Assembly: GCF_023015985.1 (NCBI RefSeq)
Contig: NZ_JALKAO010000001.1
Coordinates: 62,001-126,000, forward strand
Direction: 5' to 3'
Length of the DNA: 64,000 nucleotides
From: Marivita sp. S6314
Lineage (GTDB): Bacteria; Pseudomonadota; Alphaproteobacteria; Rhodobacterales; Rhodobacteraceae
Part shown: positions 28,360 through 36,675 of the stretch, piece by piece
Numbering within the stretch: position 1 is the first letter of the stretch
Layout of the letters: each line of letters opens with the position of its first letter
Notes under the pieces: model-generated
Told to the model about the DNA's origin: nothing
The model's input: the letters and a program-made list of their open reading frames with translations, nothing else
The model's database searches: none
Translations under genes and position numbers: made by a program

Positions 28360-29367
28360 TCACGGGCTCTGAATCATCGCGTTTTCCCATTCGCGCAAAA
28401 AGACCCTGCGTTTCTGGGCATCAAGATAGGTCATCAAGGCAGGCTCCAGCGTGATGATCGCTTTTCCGGCATTTTCTTCGCCGGATTTGAGCGGCGGCAA
28501 CGGCGTGTTTTCGCCTCCTTGTGATTGGGTCGAGATCAGATGAGCCACAAACGCCTCGGCAAGATCCGGTTGCGTCGTCGAACCGGACACAAGCGCGGTG
28601 CGCATCATGGTGGTGGGGAAATCAGACGGCAGGATCACGTGAATCCTGTCGGAAATGTCGTCACGCGCCACGGCGTAGCTGCCCAGCACGTTGTAGGCCA
28701 CGGCAATACTGCCATCGGCCAGATCGTCAATCATATCACCGGAACAGCAATAAAGCCGGGTCTGCAACCCGCCCATCACCTCCATCAGGCGCCAGTAGGT
28801 CTCGGACGCGCGCGCGTCTTGTGTGGCAAACAGGTATCCCAACCCCGATTGCCGCACATCATAGGTGCCCAGCCGCCCGCGAAACCGGTCCGGATCGGCG
28901 CGCAGCGTCTCGATCAGATCCTGCCGCGTTTGCGGGATCGCGGCCCCTTCAAAGGCGGCCCGGTTGACCACGATGGCGGCGGGTTCCTGGGTAAAGGCAA
29001 ACAGGCTGTTGCGCCATTCCGCCCAGTCGGGGTGGTCCAGCCCGTCCAAGCGCCGGGCAAACCCGTCATTGGCCAGCTTCAATTGCAGGTCCATGGCGCT
29101 TGAGATGACCACATCATACTGATCCGGCGCGGCACGAAAGATCCGGTCAAGACTGGCCGTGCTGGTCACCAGATACTCGATGGACACGCCCGGAGATGCC
29201 GCAAGAAAGCTGTCGACCACCGGGGCAAACAGATCGGTGTCCGTGCTCGACAACACACGCAACGGGGGCTGGTCTGTTTGAGGGCCAAACCGCTGTTGAT
29301 CCTCCCAGTCCTGCGCCTGCGCGGCAAAGCCCACGGCCCAGACAATTAGAACGATAATGTAACGCAT
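28360..29367 (-). CDS. periplasmic substrate-binding protein encoded with TctDE
   Basis: A 335-residue extracytoplasmic solute-binding protein of the Fe3+/thiamine/spermidine (SBP_bac) type. The signal peptide is about 1-19 (IIVLIVWAVGFAAQA). The typical binding-fold start is LRVLSSTDTDLFAPVV. It overlaps the tctE 3' end by 22 bases, and no permease or ATPase gene follows. It may therefore serve as a periplasmic sensing partner of TctE rather than a transporter subunit. This is inference from gene order. Confidence 0.8.
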   Translation of the reverse strand: MRYIIVLIVWAVGFAAQAQDWEDQQRFGPQTDQPPLRVLSSTDTDLFAPVVDSFLAASPGVSIEYLVTSTASLDRIFRAAPDQYDVVISSAMDLQLKLANDGFARRLDGLDHPDWAEWRNSLFAFTQEPAAIVVNRAAFEGAAIPQTRQDLIETLRADPDRFRGRLGTYDVRQSGLGYLFATQDARASETYWRLMEVMGGLQTRLYCCSGDMIDDLADGSIAVAYNVLGSYAVARDDISDRIHVILPSDFPTTMMRTALVSGSTTQPDLAEAFVAHLISTQSQGGENTPLPPLKSGEENAGKAIITLEPALMTYLDAQKRRVFLREWENAMIQSP

Positions 29368-30713
29368 GCGCCGCCCTCCGGCCGGTTGCTCAGATCAAGA
29401 ATACCGCCATGCGCCTCGGCCACGTCCTGCGCAATGGTCAGACCCAGACCGGACCCGATGGTCCCGGCAGCATTGTCACCGCGCGTGAACCGGTCCGCGA
29501 GGGTGTCAATCTGCGCATGGGGAAAGCCCTGGCCTTCGTCCACCACCACCACTTGCGGCGTCGGCGTATTGGTGACGCGCACCAGCACCAGACTGTCACC
29601 GGGCGCGTATTTCAGTGCATTGTCCAGAATATTGCGCACCGCGTTCTGAACCAGAATGGCATCCCCCGAGATCACAACCGGTTCAGGCCCGTCCAGACGC
29701 ACCGTGACGTCCTTCAATTCGGCCACCGGGGTCAACCGCACCACAAGGTCCTGCACAAGCTCCACAAGATCAAAGGTGTCGCGCTCAAGGTGGTCGGCGC
29801 GGAAGGTGATCATCGCATGATCCAGCAACTGCCCGGCTGCGCGTGAACTTTCATCAATTGCGCGCATCATGGACCGCACGGTCGCCCGGTTTTCCTCTCG
29901 TCCGACACGCTGCAACATGGCTTCGGCATGGGACCGCACCGTGGCCAGCGGGGTGCGCACCCGGTGCGCGGCCTCTGCGATAAAATCCTCGGACCGATTG
30001 AGCGACTGATCCAGCCGTCCCATCAACGTATTAAGCGAAGACACCAGTGGCACCATCTCGGTTGGCACCGGCTTGTCGAACGGGCGCAAATCCTGCGGTC
30101 CGCGCTTGGTGACCGACTGGGTCAGACGCTGCAACTGGCCGATGGTGCTGGAACTGGCCCAAAGCGCCAGAGCCGTGGCCAGCAGGAAAAACCCAATCCC
30201 GAACCCGGCAACGGTGCGCGAAATCCGGTTCAGTGTACCCGACAGCGCATCCTGCGTCTGGGCGACAATCACCGTGATCGTCGTGCGCTGGTCTGCGCCG
30301 ATCAGCGTCCGGCTGGCACTGGCGCGGCGCACGGCGGTGCCCATGATCTCGGCGGTGGCGTAGGCGGGCAGGGCCGGCGCGCGGGTGGCATCGCGCGTCA
30401 GGCTTGCGTAGCCGGACAGCAAGGTGTCATCCTGGTAAATCGCATGAAACACCCGATCATCCGACGGTGTGCTGAGCATGGACAAGGCGGAATAGGGAAA
30501 ATCCACTTCCACCTGCCCATCCTGAATAATCGCCGTATCAAGGATCGAGGTCACGGACGCGCCAAGCACCTGATCCTGCCCTTGTTGCGCGATCTGTGCC
30601 GCATAGCTGCGCACCAGCAGCACAAGAAACAAAGCGAGGATCGCTGCCCCGCCAATCAGGATCAGCGCCAGCCGGTTGCGCAGGGATCCCGAGACGCGCA
30701 GCGGATCAGACAT
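29346..30713 (-). CDS. tctE: sensor histidine kinase, TctE type
   Basis: Membrane sensor of 455 residues. First helix about 16-35 (LALILIGGAAILALFLVLLV), an N-terminal periplasmic domain to about 160, second helix about 168-190, HAMP-like linker, then HisKA with H250 in AEAAHRVRTPLATVRSHAE. The ATPase N box is AVRNILDNALKYA, with DEGQGF and GSGLGLT boxes. Overlaps tctD at its start and the binding-protein gene at its end. Expected to sense tricarboxylates and control the divergent tctCBA operon. Confidence 0.88.
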   Translation of the reverse strand: MSDPLRVSGSLRNRLALILIGGAAILALFLVLLVRSYAAQIAQQGQDQVLGASVTSILDTAIIQDGQVEVDFPYSALSMLSTPSDDRVFHAIYQDDTLLSGYASLTRDATRAPALPAYATAEIMGTAVRRASASRTLIGADQRTTITVIVAQTQDALSGTLNRISRTVAGFGIGFFLLATALALWASSSTIGQLQRLTQSVTKRGPQDLRPFDKPVPTEMVPLVSSLNTLMGRLDQSLNRSEDFIAEAAHRVRTPLATVRSHAEAMLQRVGREENRATVRSMMRAIDESSRAAGQLLDHAMITFRADHLERDTFDLVELVQDLVVRLTPVAELKDVTVRLDGPEPVVISGDAILVQNAVRNILDNALKYAPGDSLVLVRVTNTPTPQVVVVDEGQGFPHAQIDTLADRFTRGDNAAGTIGSGLGLTIAQDVAEAHGGILDLSNRPEGGACVTLSF

Positions 30714-31371
30714 TGTCCAGCCGGTAGCCCAGACCACGATGCGTGGTGATGGTCAGACACGAACCTTCGAGATGTTTACGCAGGCGCGCGATATATACCT
30801 CAACCGCGTTCTCCGACACATCGTCATCATAGGAAAACAGACGGTCGACCAGTTTCTGCTTGGGAAAGATCTGGCCCGGCGCGGTGATCAGGACCTCAAG
30901 CAAACGCAGTTCGCGGTTGCGCAAGAACGTCTGCGTGCCATGTACGGTGATATGTCCCGCGACCGGGTCAAATGTCACGTCCCCCAGCGTCACGACGGTC
31001 TGTGCCGTCCCGTGTTTGCGCCGCAGAACGGCACGGCAGCGGGCCTGCAATTCGGCATGGTCAAAGGGCTTTGTCACGTAATCATCCGCGCCAAGATCCA
31101 GCATGCTGATTCTGTCGGATACCTGTGATCGCGCGGTCAGCACGATGACAGGCGTGTCCGATTGACTGTTTCGATGGGCCTTGAGAAAGCTGCGGCCGTC
31201 GCCATCGGGCAGCATGATATCAAGCAGGATCAGGTCATACTCGCCGGTCTCCAGAAACCCGGACGCATCGGCGATTGTCAGCGCATGATCAACAACATGC
31301 CCGTCAAAGCTCATGCGGGATGCGATCGCCGCCCCCAGCTCTTCATTGTCTTCCACTAGCAGAAATCGCAT
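30706..31371 (-). CDS. tctD: OmpR-family response regulator, TctD type
   Basis: DNA-binding response regulator of 221 residues. The receiver phosphorylation site is Asp51 in LILLDIMLPDGDG, with the conserved acidic pair at residues 7-8 and the lysine in VTKPF. A C-terminal winged-helix domain (RNRELRLLEVLITAPG; ENAVEVYIARLRKHLEG) binds direct repeats. Overlaps tctE by 8 bases; divergent from tctC across 108 bases containing an 11-base-spaced direct repeat. Confidence 0.9.
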   Translation of the reverse strand: MRFLLVEDNEELGAAIASRMSFDGHVVDHALTIADASGFLETGEYDLILLDIMLPDGDGRSFLKAHRNSQSDTPVIVLTARSQVSDRISMLDLGADDYVTKPFDHAELQARCRAVLRRKHGTAQTVVTLGDVTFDPVAGHITVHGTQTFLRNRELRLLEVLITAPGQIFPKQKLVDRLFSYDDDVSENAVEVYIARLRKHLEGSCLTITTHRGLGYRLDNV

Positions 31372-31396
31372 CGCGTTTTCCCAGTCTTTTTCATCC

Positions 31397-31417
31397 GTGA
31401 CAGGTTTGTGTCAGGTT
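31397..31417. promoter_or_regulatory. direct repeat, candidate TctD operator
   Basis: GTGACAGGTT at 31397-31406 and GTGTCAGGTT at 31408-31417, 11 bases start to start. This is one DNA turn, as expected for head-to-tail OmpR-family dimers. It lies between the divergent tctD and tctC genes. Binding is inferred. Confidence 0.5.
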
Positions 31418-31479
31418 GTCATGGTTGTGTTGGTCAACTGAGCCGCGCTGCGGACGGTTGTCAAATGGGAGGAAACACA

Positions 31480-32466
31480 ATGAAACCACTGAAACTGGGC
31501 CGCCGAGCCCTGATGGCGTCGGCTGTTGCCGCGCTGAGCTTTGGAACACCGGCCTTCGCGGACGGCCATCAGGTTGTGGACAGCATCCACTTCATCATCC
31601 CCGGCGGCGCCGGTGGTGGCTGGGATGGCACCGCGCGGGGCACGGGCGAAGCGCTGACCAATGCGGGCCTTGTTGGCTCTGCATCATACGAAAACATGTC
31701 CGGTGGCGGCGGCGGGAAAGCCATCGGCTACCTGATCGAAAACGCCGAAAGCAACCACGGGTCGCTAATGGTGAACTCCACACCGATCGTGATCCGGTCG
31801 CTCACAGGGGTGTTCCCGCACAATTTCCGGGACCTGACATTGGTGGCCGGCACGATTGGCGACTATGCCGCGATGGTTGTGTCCAAAGACAGCCCGATCA
31901 ATTCCATGGATGATTTGCTTGCGGCCTATGACGGGGACCCAAGCGCAACCGCCATCGGCGGCGGTTCGGTTCCCGGCGGGATGGACCACCTTGTTGCGGC
32001 CATGGTGATGGAAGCGGCGGGCAAGGACGCACTGGGCGTCAAATACATCCCATATGACGCGGGCGGCAAAGCCATGGCGGCGTTGCTGTCAGGCGAAATA
32101 GCAGCGCTCTCCACCGGCTTTTCCGAGGCGGTCGATCTGGCCAATGCGGGCGAAGTGAAGATCATCGGTGTCACAGCCCCCGAACGCGTCGACGCGGCAC
32201 CGGATGCGATGACCATGAAAGAGCAGGGCATCGACACCGAATTCGTCAACTGGCGCGGTTTCTTCGGGGCGCCCGGTTTGCCGGAAGACAAACTGGCGAT
32301 GTATCAGGACGCTCTGACCAAGATGTACGAAACCGAGGAGTGGGAAGACGTTCGCGCCCGCAACGGGTGGGTGAACATCCACAACAATGGCGATGACTTC
32401 AAAGCGTTCCTGGAAGAACAGGAAAAGGTCATCGGTGACCTGATGAAGAAGCTCGGCTTCCTCTGA
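31480..32466 (+). CDS. tctC: tripartite tricarboxylate transporter substrate-binding protein TctC
   Basis: High-abundance periplasmic receptor that delivers tricarboxylates such as citrate to TctAB. It has 328 residues with a signal peptide (ALMASAVAALSFGTPAFA). The mature domain holds the TTT family segments IIPGGAGGGWDGTARGTGEAL and GGSVPGGMDHLV. A Shine-Dalgarno GGGAGGA is 6 bases before the ATG. A 285-base region with several hairpins separates it from tctB, likely allowing more TctC than TctAB. Confidence 0.92.
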   Translation: MKPLKLGRRALMASAVAALSFGTPAFADGHQVVDSIHFIIPGGAGGGWDGTARGTGEALTNAGLVGSASYENMSGGGGGKAIGYLIENAESNHGSLMVNSTPIVIRSLTGVFPHNFRDLTLVAGTIGDYAAMVVSKDSPINSMDDLLAAYDGDPSATAIGGGSVPGGMDHLVAAMVMEAAGKDALGVKYIPYDAGGKAMAALLSGEIAALSTGFSEAVDLANAGEVKIIGVTAPERVDAAPDAMTMKEQGIDTEFVNWRGFFGAPGLPEDKLAMYQDALTKMYETEEWEDVRARNGWVNIHNNGDDFKAFLEEQEKVIGDLMKKLGFL

Positions 32467-32503
32467 TCCAAATGTGCGGCTGACGCCGCGCAGATACTCT
32501 TGT

Positions 32504-32554
32504 GCGAGGGGTTTCACCCCTCGCGCTCCCTAAGGTATTTTCGGCAAGAGGAAG
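32504..32554 (+). repeat. dispersed palindromic repeat, copy 3, with hairpin
   Basis: Starts with a perfect hairpin GCGAGGGG-TTTCA-CCCCTCGC (32504-32524), followed by AAGGTATTTTCGGCAAGAGG. It is the plus-orientation half of a pair with 32666-32727. It lies 37 bases after the tctC stop, where a hairpin can protect or partly terminate the tctC transcript. Confidence 0.7.
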
Positions 32555-32665
32555 GGGAGGCTGTGCTCCCCTCCCATTGGTGAAGGCAAAACCTTCCCCT
32601 TGCACGGTCATCGGCTCCTCAGCCTGTACCGTGTCCTTGGAATATCGGCATTTGATTAAAAATGT

Positions 32666-32727
32666 CTTTCCTCTTGCCCAAAATACCTCGGGGGAATTCG
32701 CCAAAGGCGAATGGGGGCAGCGCCCCC
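32666..32727 (-). repeat. dispersed palindromic repeat, copy 4 (inverted partner of copy 3)
   Basis: Minus-strand reading: GGGGGCGCTGCCCCC, the ATTCGCC-TTT-GGCGAAT hairpin, CCCCGAGGTATTTTGGGCAA, GAGG. Together with copy 3 it frames a 111-base core (32555-32665). It ends 24 bases before the tctB start. Confidence 0.75.
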
Positions 32728-32751
32728 AAAACACAATGGGAGGGGAAAGAC

Positions 32752-33234
32752 ATGGCACTCGACAGATGGATTGCTTTGGTGCTCTTGGGCATCTGCGGCA
32801 TTTACGGATACGCCGCGTGGTTCACCATGGACGCGGGCCTACCGCCCTTCATGCAGCGCAACCCGATCTGGCCCTCAACCTTCCCCAAAGTGCTCAGCAT
32901 CCTTGCCATGGGGGCGGCGCTCGTGATCGTCCTCGGCCTTGAAAAGGGGGAGGAAAAGATCGGTGAGATCGACTACCGCAAAATCTGGGAATACAATCTC
33001 GGGCAGGCGCTCCTGCTGCTGGCCCTTATGGTCGCCTACGCGCTGCTGCTCCGCCCCATCGGGTTCATCGGCGCAACGGCAGGCTTCCTGATCCTCGGGT
33101 CGGTCATCCTTGGCGAACGACGCTGGCTTTTGATGATCGTGGTCGCCGCCATTGCCACGGGGGGCGTCTGGTATCTGGTCTCCGAAGTGCTTGGCATCTT
33201 CATGGCCCCGCTGCCCGCAATGATGAGAGGCTGA
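32752..33234 (+). CDS. tctB: tripartite tricarboxylate transporter small membrane subunit TctB
   Basis: A 160-residue inner-membrane protein with four predicted helices (IALVLLGICGIYGYAAWF; ALLLLALMVAYALLL; FIGATAGFLILGSVIL; LLMIVVAAIATGGVWYLV). It partners TctA in the sodium- or proton-coupled TTT transporter. ATG preceded by GGGAGGGG. Its stop is one base before the tctA start, so the two are coupled. Confidence 0.9.
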   Translation: MALDRWIALVLLGICGIYGYAAWFTMDAGLPPFMQRNPIWPSTFPKVLSILAMGAALVIVLGLEKGEEKIGEIDYRKIWEYNLGQALLLLALMVAYALLLRPIGFIGATAGFLILGSVILGERRWLLMIVVAAIATGGVWYLVSEVLGIFMAPLPAMMRG

Positions 33235-33235
33235 C

Positions 33236-34756
33236 ATGCTCGAAGGACTTCTGATCGGCCTGCAAACGGCCTTTTCGCTGCAGAACCTGATCATGGTGAT
33301 CGGGGGCTGCCTGATCGGGACATTCATCGGGATGCTGCCTGGCCTTGGCCCCATGTCGATCATCGCGATCATGATCCCGGTGGCGATCTCCATGGGCGAT
33401 CCGTCCGCCGCTCTGATCCTGCTCGCCGGTGTCTACTACGGCGCGATCTTCGGGGGATCGACCTCCTCCATCCTGCTCAACGCGCCGGGCGTTGCAGGCA
33501 CCGTCGCCAGTAGCTTCGACGGCTACCCGATGGCCCGCCAAGGCAAGGCGGGCAAGGCGCTCACCATCGCCGCCATCGCGAGTTTCGCGGGCGGCACCAT
33601 TGGCGCGCTTCTCCTGATGGTCTTTGCGCCCGCGCTGTCGTCGGTCGCGCTGCTCTTCCACTCTGCCGAATACTTCGCGCTCATGGTTGTGGGCCTCTCC
33701 GCCATCGCGGCCTTCGCGGGCAACGGGCAGGTGGCCAAGGCGCTGCTCATGACACTTCTGGGCCTCATCATGGCCACCGTCGGCGAAGGCGCGCTCTTCA
33801 ACATGCCGCGCTTTACGATGGGGCTGATGGACCTGCAGTCGGGCTTTGGCTTCATCACGCTCGCCATGGCGATGTTCGCGCTGCCCGAGGCGCTGTTCCT
33901 TGTCCTCAAACCGCGCGACACCGCGGGCCCCGACAACGAAATCAAGGACCTGCGCATCACCCGGCAAGAGGCCAAATCCATCGCGCCCGTCATCGGCCGC
34001 CAGTCGGTGCAAGGCTTCTTCATCGGCGTCCTGCCGGGGGCAGGGGCCACCATCGCGTCCTTCCTCGGCTACGCGGTCGAACGCAACATCGCGCCGAAGA
34101 AGGAGCAGGAGGAGTTCGGCAAAGGCTCGATCAAGGGCCTCGCCGCCCCCGAGACCGCCAACAACGCCGCCTGCACCGGGTCGTTTGTACCGCTCCTGAC
34201 GCTGGGCATCCCCGGTTCCGGCACCACGGCGATCCTGCTGGGGGCGCTCATTGCGCTCAACGTCACTCCCGGCCCGCGCCTGATGATCGACGAACCACAG
34301 GTGTTCTGGGCCGTCATCATGTCGATGTTCATCGGCAACCTCGTGCTCTTGATCCTCAACCTGCCGCTCATCCCCTACATCGCCAAGGTCCTGAGCGTGC
34401 CGCGCACGTTCCTCATTCCGTTCATCCTGTTCTTCACCCTGATGGGCGCCTATATCGGCCAGAACAATGCGACCGAGCTGCTGATCCTCGTGGGCTTCGG
34501 CATCTGCGCGACGATCCTCAAATTCGCCGACTACCCGCTGGCCCCGCTGCTGATCGGGTTCATCCTGGGCGGCATGCTCGAGGACAACTTCTCCCGCTCC
34601 ATGCAGCTTTACGACGGCATCTCTTTCATCTGGGAGCGCCCCATGACCCTCGGCCTGCTGGTGATTGCGGTTATTTTGGTGGTGCTGCCAAGCTGGCGGA
34701 CGCGGCGAGAACGCGCGAAAGAGCGCAAGGCGCGCGGGATCGCCGAAGGGGATTGA
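33236..34756 (+). CDS. tctA: tripartite tricarboxylate transporter large membrane subunit TctA
   Basis: Main permease of the TTT system, 506 residues with about 12 transmembrane segments. Family signatures are GTFIGMLPGLGPMSIIAIM near residue 25 and a second, symmetric block GVLPGAGATIASFLGYAVER near 265; these are the inverted-topology binding loops. The segment GAIFGGSTSSILLNAPG is also diagnostic. Last gene of the tctCBA unit; REP-like palindromes follow 33 bases downstream. Confidence 0.95.
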   Translation: MLEGLLIGLQTAFSLQNLIMVIGGCLIGTFIGMLPGLGPMSIIAIMIPVAISMGDPSAALILLAGVYYGAIFGGSTSSILLNAPGVAGTVASSFDGYPMARQGKAGKALTIAAIASFAGGTIGALLLMVFAPALSSVALLFHSAEYFALMVVGLSAIAAFAGNGQVAKALLMTLLGLIMATVGEGALFNMPRFTMGLMDLQSGFGFITLAMAMFALPEALFLVLKPRDTAGPDNEIKDLRITRQEAKSIAPVIGRQSVQGFFIGVLPGAGATIASFLGYAVERNIAPKKEQEEFGKGSIKGLAAPETANNAACTGSFVPLLTLGIPGSGTTAILLGALIALNVTPGPRLMIDEPQVFWAVIMSMFIGNLVLLILNLPLIPYIAKVLSVPRTFLIPFILFFTLMGAYIGQNNATELLILVGFGICATILKFADYPLAPLLIGFILGGMLEDNFSRSMQLYDGISFIWERPMTLGLLVIAVILVVLPSWRTRRERAKERKARGIAEGD

Positions 34757-34788
34757 TTGGGGATTGGCCTGTGCCAGAACGCGTTCCC

Positions 34789-34845
34789 GTAGGCCGGGCT
34801 TAAGCCCGGCACGGAGCGAACAGGCGGGCAAAAGCCCGCCCTACG
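34789..34845. repeat. REP-like double palindrome
   Basis: GTAGGCCGGGCTTAAGCCCG is followed by a linker and by GGCGGGCAAAAGCCCGCC, and the element closes with CTACG, the complement of its start. Two hairpins (CCGGGCTTAAGCCCGG and GGCGGGC-AAAA-GCCCGCC) are thus enclosed by an outer CGTAG/CTACG pair. This is the architecture of REP elements mobilised by RAYT transposases; no RAYT gene is in the window. Confidence 0.75.
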
Positions 34846-34962
34846 ACAATCACACAAGCCGGGCGACCGCCAGCCCTTGGGAGGGCGATCCAACCGCTGC
34901 TCCAAAGCGCTTTATGCCAGCCAAGCCCGCCGGTCCGATGGGAGACGCGAGACCCAAGCCAA

Positions 34963-34992
34963 ATCGCCATCCCGCCGGAACGGGCTGGCGAT
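34963..34992. repeat. inverted repeat
   Basis: ATCGCCA on the left and TGGCGAT on the right enclose an inner CCCG/CGGG pair around CCGGAA. One base pair-type discontinuity separates outer and inner arms. Probably a structured remnant related to the REP-like element just upstream. Confidence 0.55.
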
Positions 34993-35173
34993 CACCCGGC
35001 GGCTTCGCCGCTGTTCGGGTAGGGTACATGAAACCGGATAATGGGAGCGTCGTAGGATATGCGCTTGCACGCACCCGAAATTTTGTGATTTTGCTGGTAG
35101 TGCTTTGCGCGATACAATTCGCTGACCATTGCTAACACCACCTTAATCCTTGAAACAGTCTTGAGACTTATCT

Positions 35174-36613
35174 GTGAGAATAACCGTAGGCTTTCCAATA
35201 AAAAACCACGTTGAGGTCATGGAGGGTTGGCCGATTACGCGTGACAATCTAACGTTCCTAATCGAGCGAGAAAAAAATAAGGCTATTAAGATCTTACTAT
35301 CGGTCGACGGGGTGGATGTGAAGCACGCACCGTTAGTTGCAATGGGAGCCGACGAAGGTGTCTCAGCAAGCATCACGATTAGAAGTGACGAATATGTTCA
35401 GTTGGCCATAAATGAAATCTTGAAGTGGCAAACGGTCATAAGTGGTATTCAGATCTTTGATATTAATTTCGATGAATATGAAGTCAGCTATCACCCCGAA
35501 ACCTCCGACGAAGAAGAGAAAATTCTTCTTAAATCATATAAAGGTTCATATGAAAGCCTGAATAACGAATGTGATTTCGAACAGATTGGACGAGCCTTTT
35601 GTGTAAAAGATGTTGATGTAGAGCGAATTGAGTATACGTCACACTATCGCGATGGCCGGTTGGCATTCGAAGTGGGAAGATACATCGACGCTTATAATCA
35701 CTTCTTCTTATTTCTAGAGACTCGCTACTGTGACGGTAAGACGCAAACAAATTTACAGACAAAGTTACTGTTGGAAGCGGGGCATTTCATATCGGCTTTG
35801 AAAGAGTCCATCAAGGAGTATTCTTCTCATGGAGCGGCAAAATCTAAGCATTTGGAGCCATTGTTTTCTCCCGAAGCTACAGATGAGAAGAAGGTGAAAT
35901 GCATAATCAATTTACGTGGTCGTCTCCGCCATCATTCTCTAAAAAACCCAAATCGATGGGATCCCAACAAGCATGACGAGTACAAGCAACCAGCTCAATT
36001 GCTACAAGCAATCGTTTCGAAGGTCGTAATCAATAGCTCCATATCTGATATCTATTCAAAAGATAGCCTAAAAATGTTCCAGGATATCTCAACGAGCACT
36101 GGATTTGAGACGAAATTAATTGTTCATACAAAACGATTGAACAAGGAGCCCGCTCTTACCATAAATATGAGTTACCCAACAGTAATACTATCCTCAAAGC
36201 TATGTCGAACGGTGCTTATAAACGCAATTGAAGCTTGCGCGCAGAACCTACAACACTTTGACACAGTGCGTTTGGATGCTATCGATGACCGTCATGGATT
36301 AGACGTTCTTATTTCTGAGCTTGGGGTTTGGGCATATACAAAGGAAAGGGCATTCGAATTTTCCGATTCCACAGAACAAGCATCTTGTATCTTTGAAAGA
36401 TATAGAGGAGGAATAGTGATTAAGGAAGAATTCTCGGTACCAATAAATGCTTCGACTCTAAAAATACATCATGCATGGAGTTTATTGAAGTATTGTTTTG
36501 AAAGAATAGATCACGCTAACCCAACTACGCGAATATTGAGCCTAAAAATTGTCGCCAGTATAAGCGGGCGACCCATACTGAATTATCGAGTAGGCGCTCA
36601 AATAAGAAACTAA
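35174..36613 (+). CDS. A+T-rich orphan protein with HEPN/MauJ-like motif
   Basis: A 479-residue soluble protein that I do not recognise as a whole. It starts at a GTG without a clear ribosome binding site; an internal ATG at 35219 is an alternative. Residues about 170-300 contain YNHFFLFLETRYCDGKTQTN and LRGRLRHH (R248-x4-H253). This resembles the R-x4-6-H active site and the 'growing gene' layout of HEPN/MauJ-type domains, seen in many toxins and defence RNases. The C-terminal 190 residues have no landmark. Codon use is strikingly A/T-ending; two sampled 60-base lines are 45% and 37% G+C against 63% in a tctA line. Probable horizontal acquisition. Function unknown. Confidence 0.6.
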   Translation: MRITVGFPIKNHVEVMEGWPITRDNLTFLIEREKNKAIKILLSVDGVDVKHAPLVAMGADEGVSASITIRSDEYVQLAINEILKWQTVISGIQIFDINFDEYEVSYHPETSDEEEKILLKSYKGSYESLNNECDFEQIGRAFCVKDVDVERIEYTSHYRDGRLAFEVGRYIDAYNHFFLFLETRYCDGKTQTNLQTKLLLEAGHFISALKESIKEYSSHGAAKSKHLEPLFSPEATDEKKVKCIINLRGRLRHHSLKNPNRWDPNKHDEYKQPAQLLQAIVSKVVINSSISDIYSKDSLKMFQDISTSTGFETKLIVHTKRLNKEPALTINMSYPTVILSSKLCRTVLINAIEACAQNLQHFDTVRLDAIDDRHGLDVLISELGVWAYTKERAFEFSDSTEQASCIFERYRGGIVIKEEFSVPINASTLKIHHAWSLLKYCFERIDHANPTTRILSLKIVASISGRPILNYRVGAQIRN

Positions 36614-36675
36614 AGATGTATTGGCTAAAAGCTCGCAACATGATCCCAAGCGCGACCGAGAATATGCATTCAATT

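Larger units (their letters stand above)
34757..35173. other. intergenic region with REP-like palindromes
   Basis: About 417 bases without a gene between tctA and the A+T-rich orphan. It contains two palindromic elements (34789-34845 and 34963-34992, listed separately) and a small GGCGGCTTCGCCGC hairpin near 35000. Base composition falls from G+C-rich to A+T-rich around 35080, marking the left edge of the foreign-looking segment. Confidence 0.7.

Noticed and set aside
33200-34831. 543-codon open frame on the minus strand opposite tctA
   Set aside because: It is a shadow of tctA codon bias: rich in Arg, His, Glu, Asp with no domain pattern, while the plus strand shows a complete TctA.
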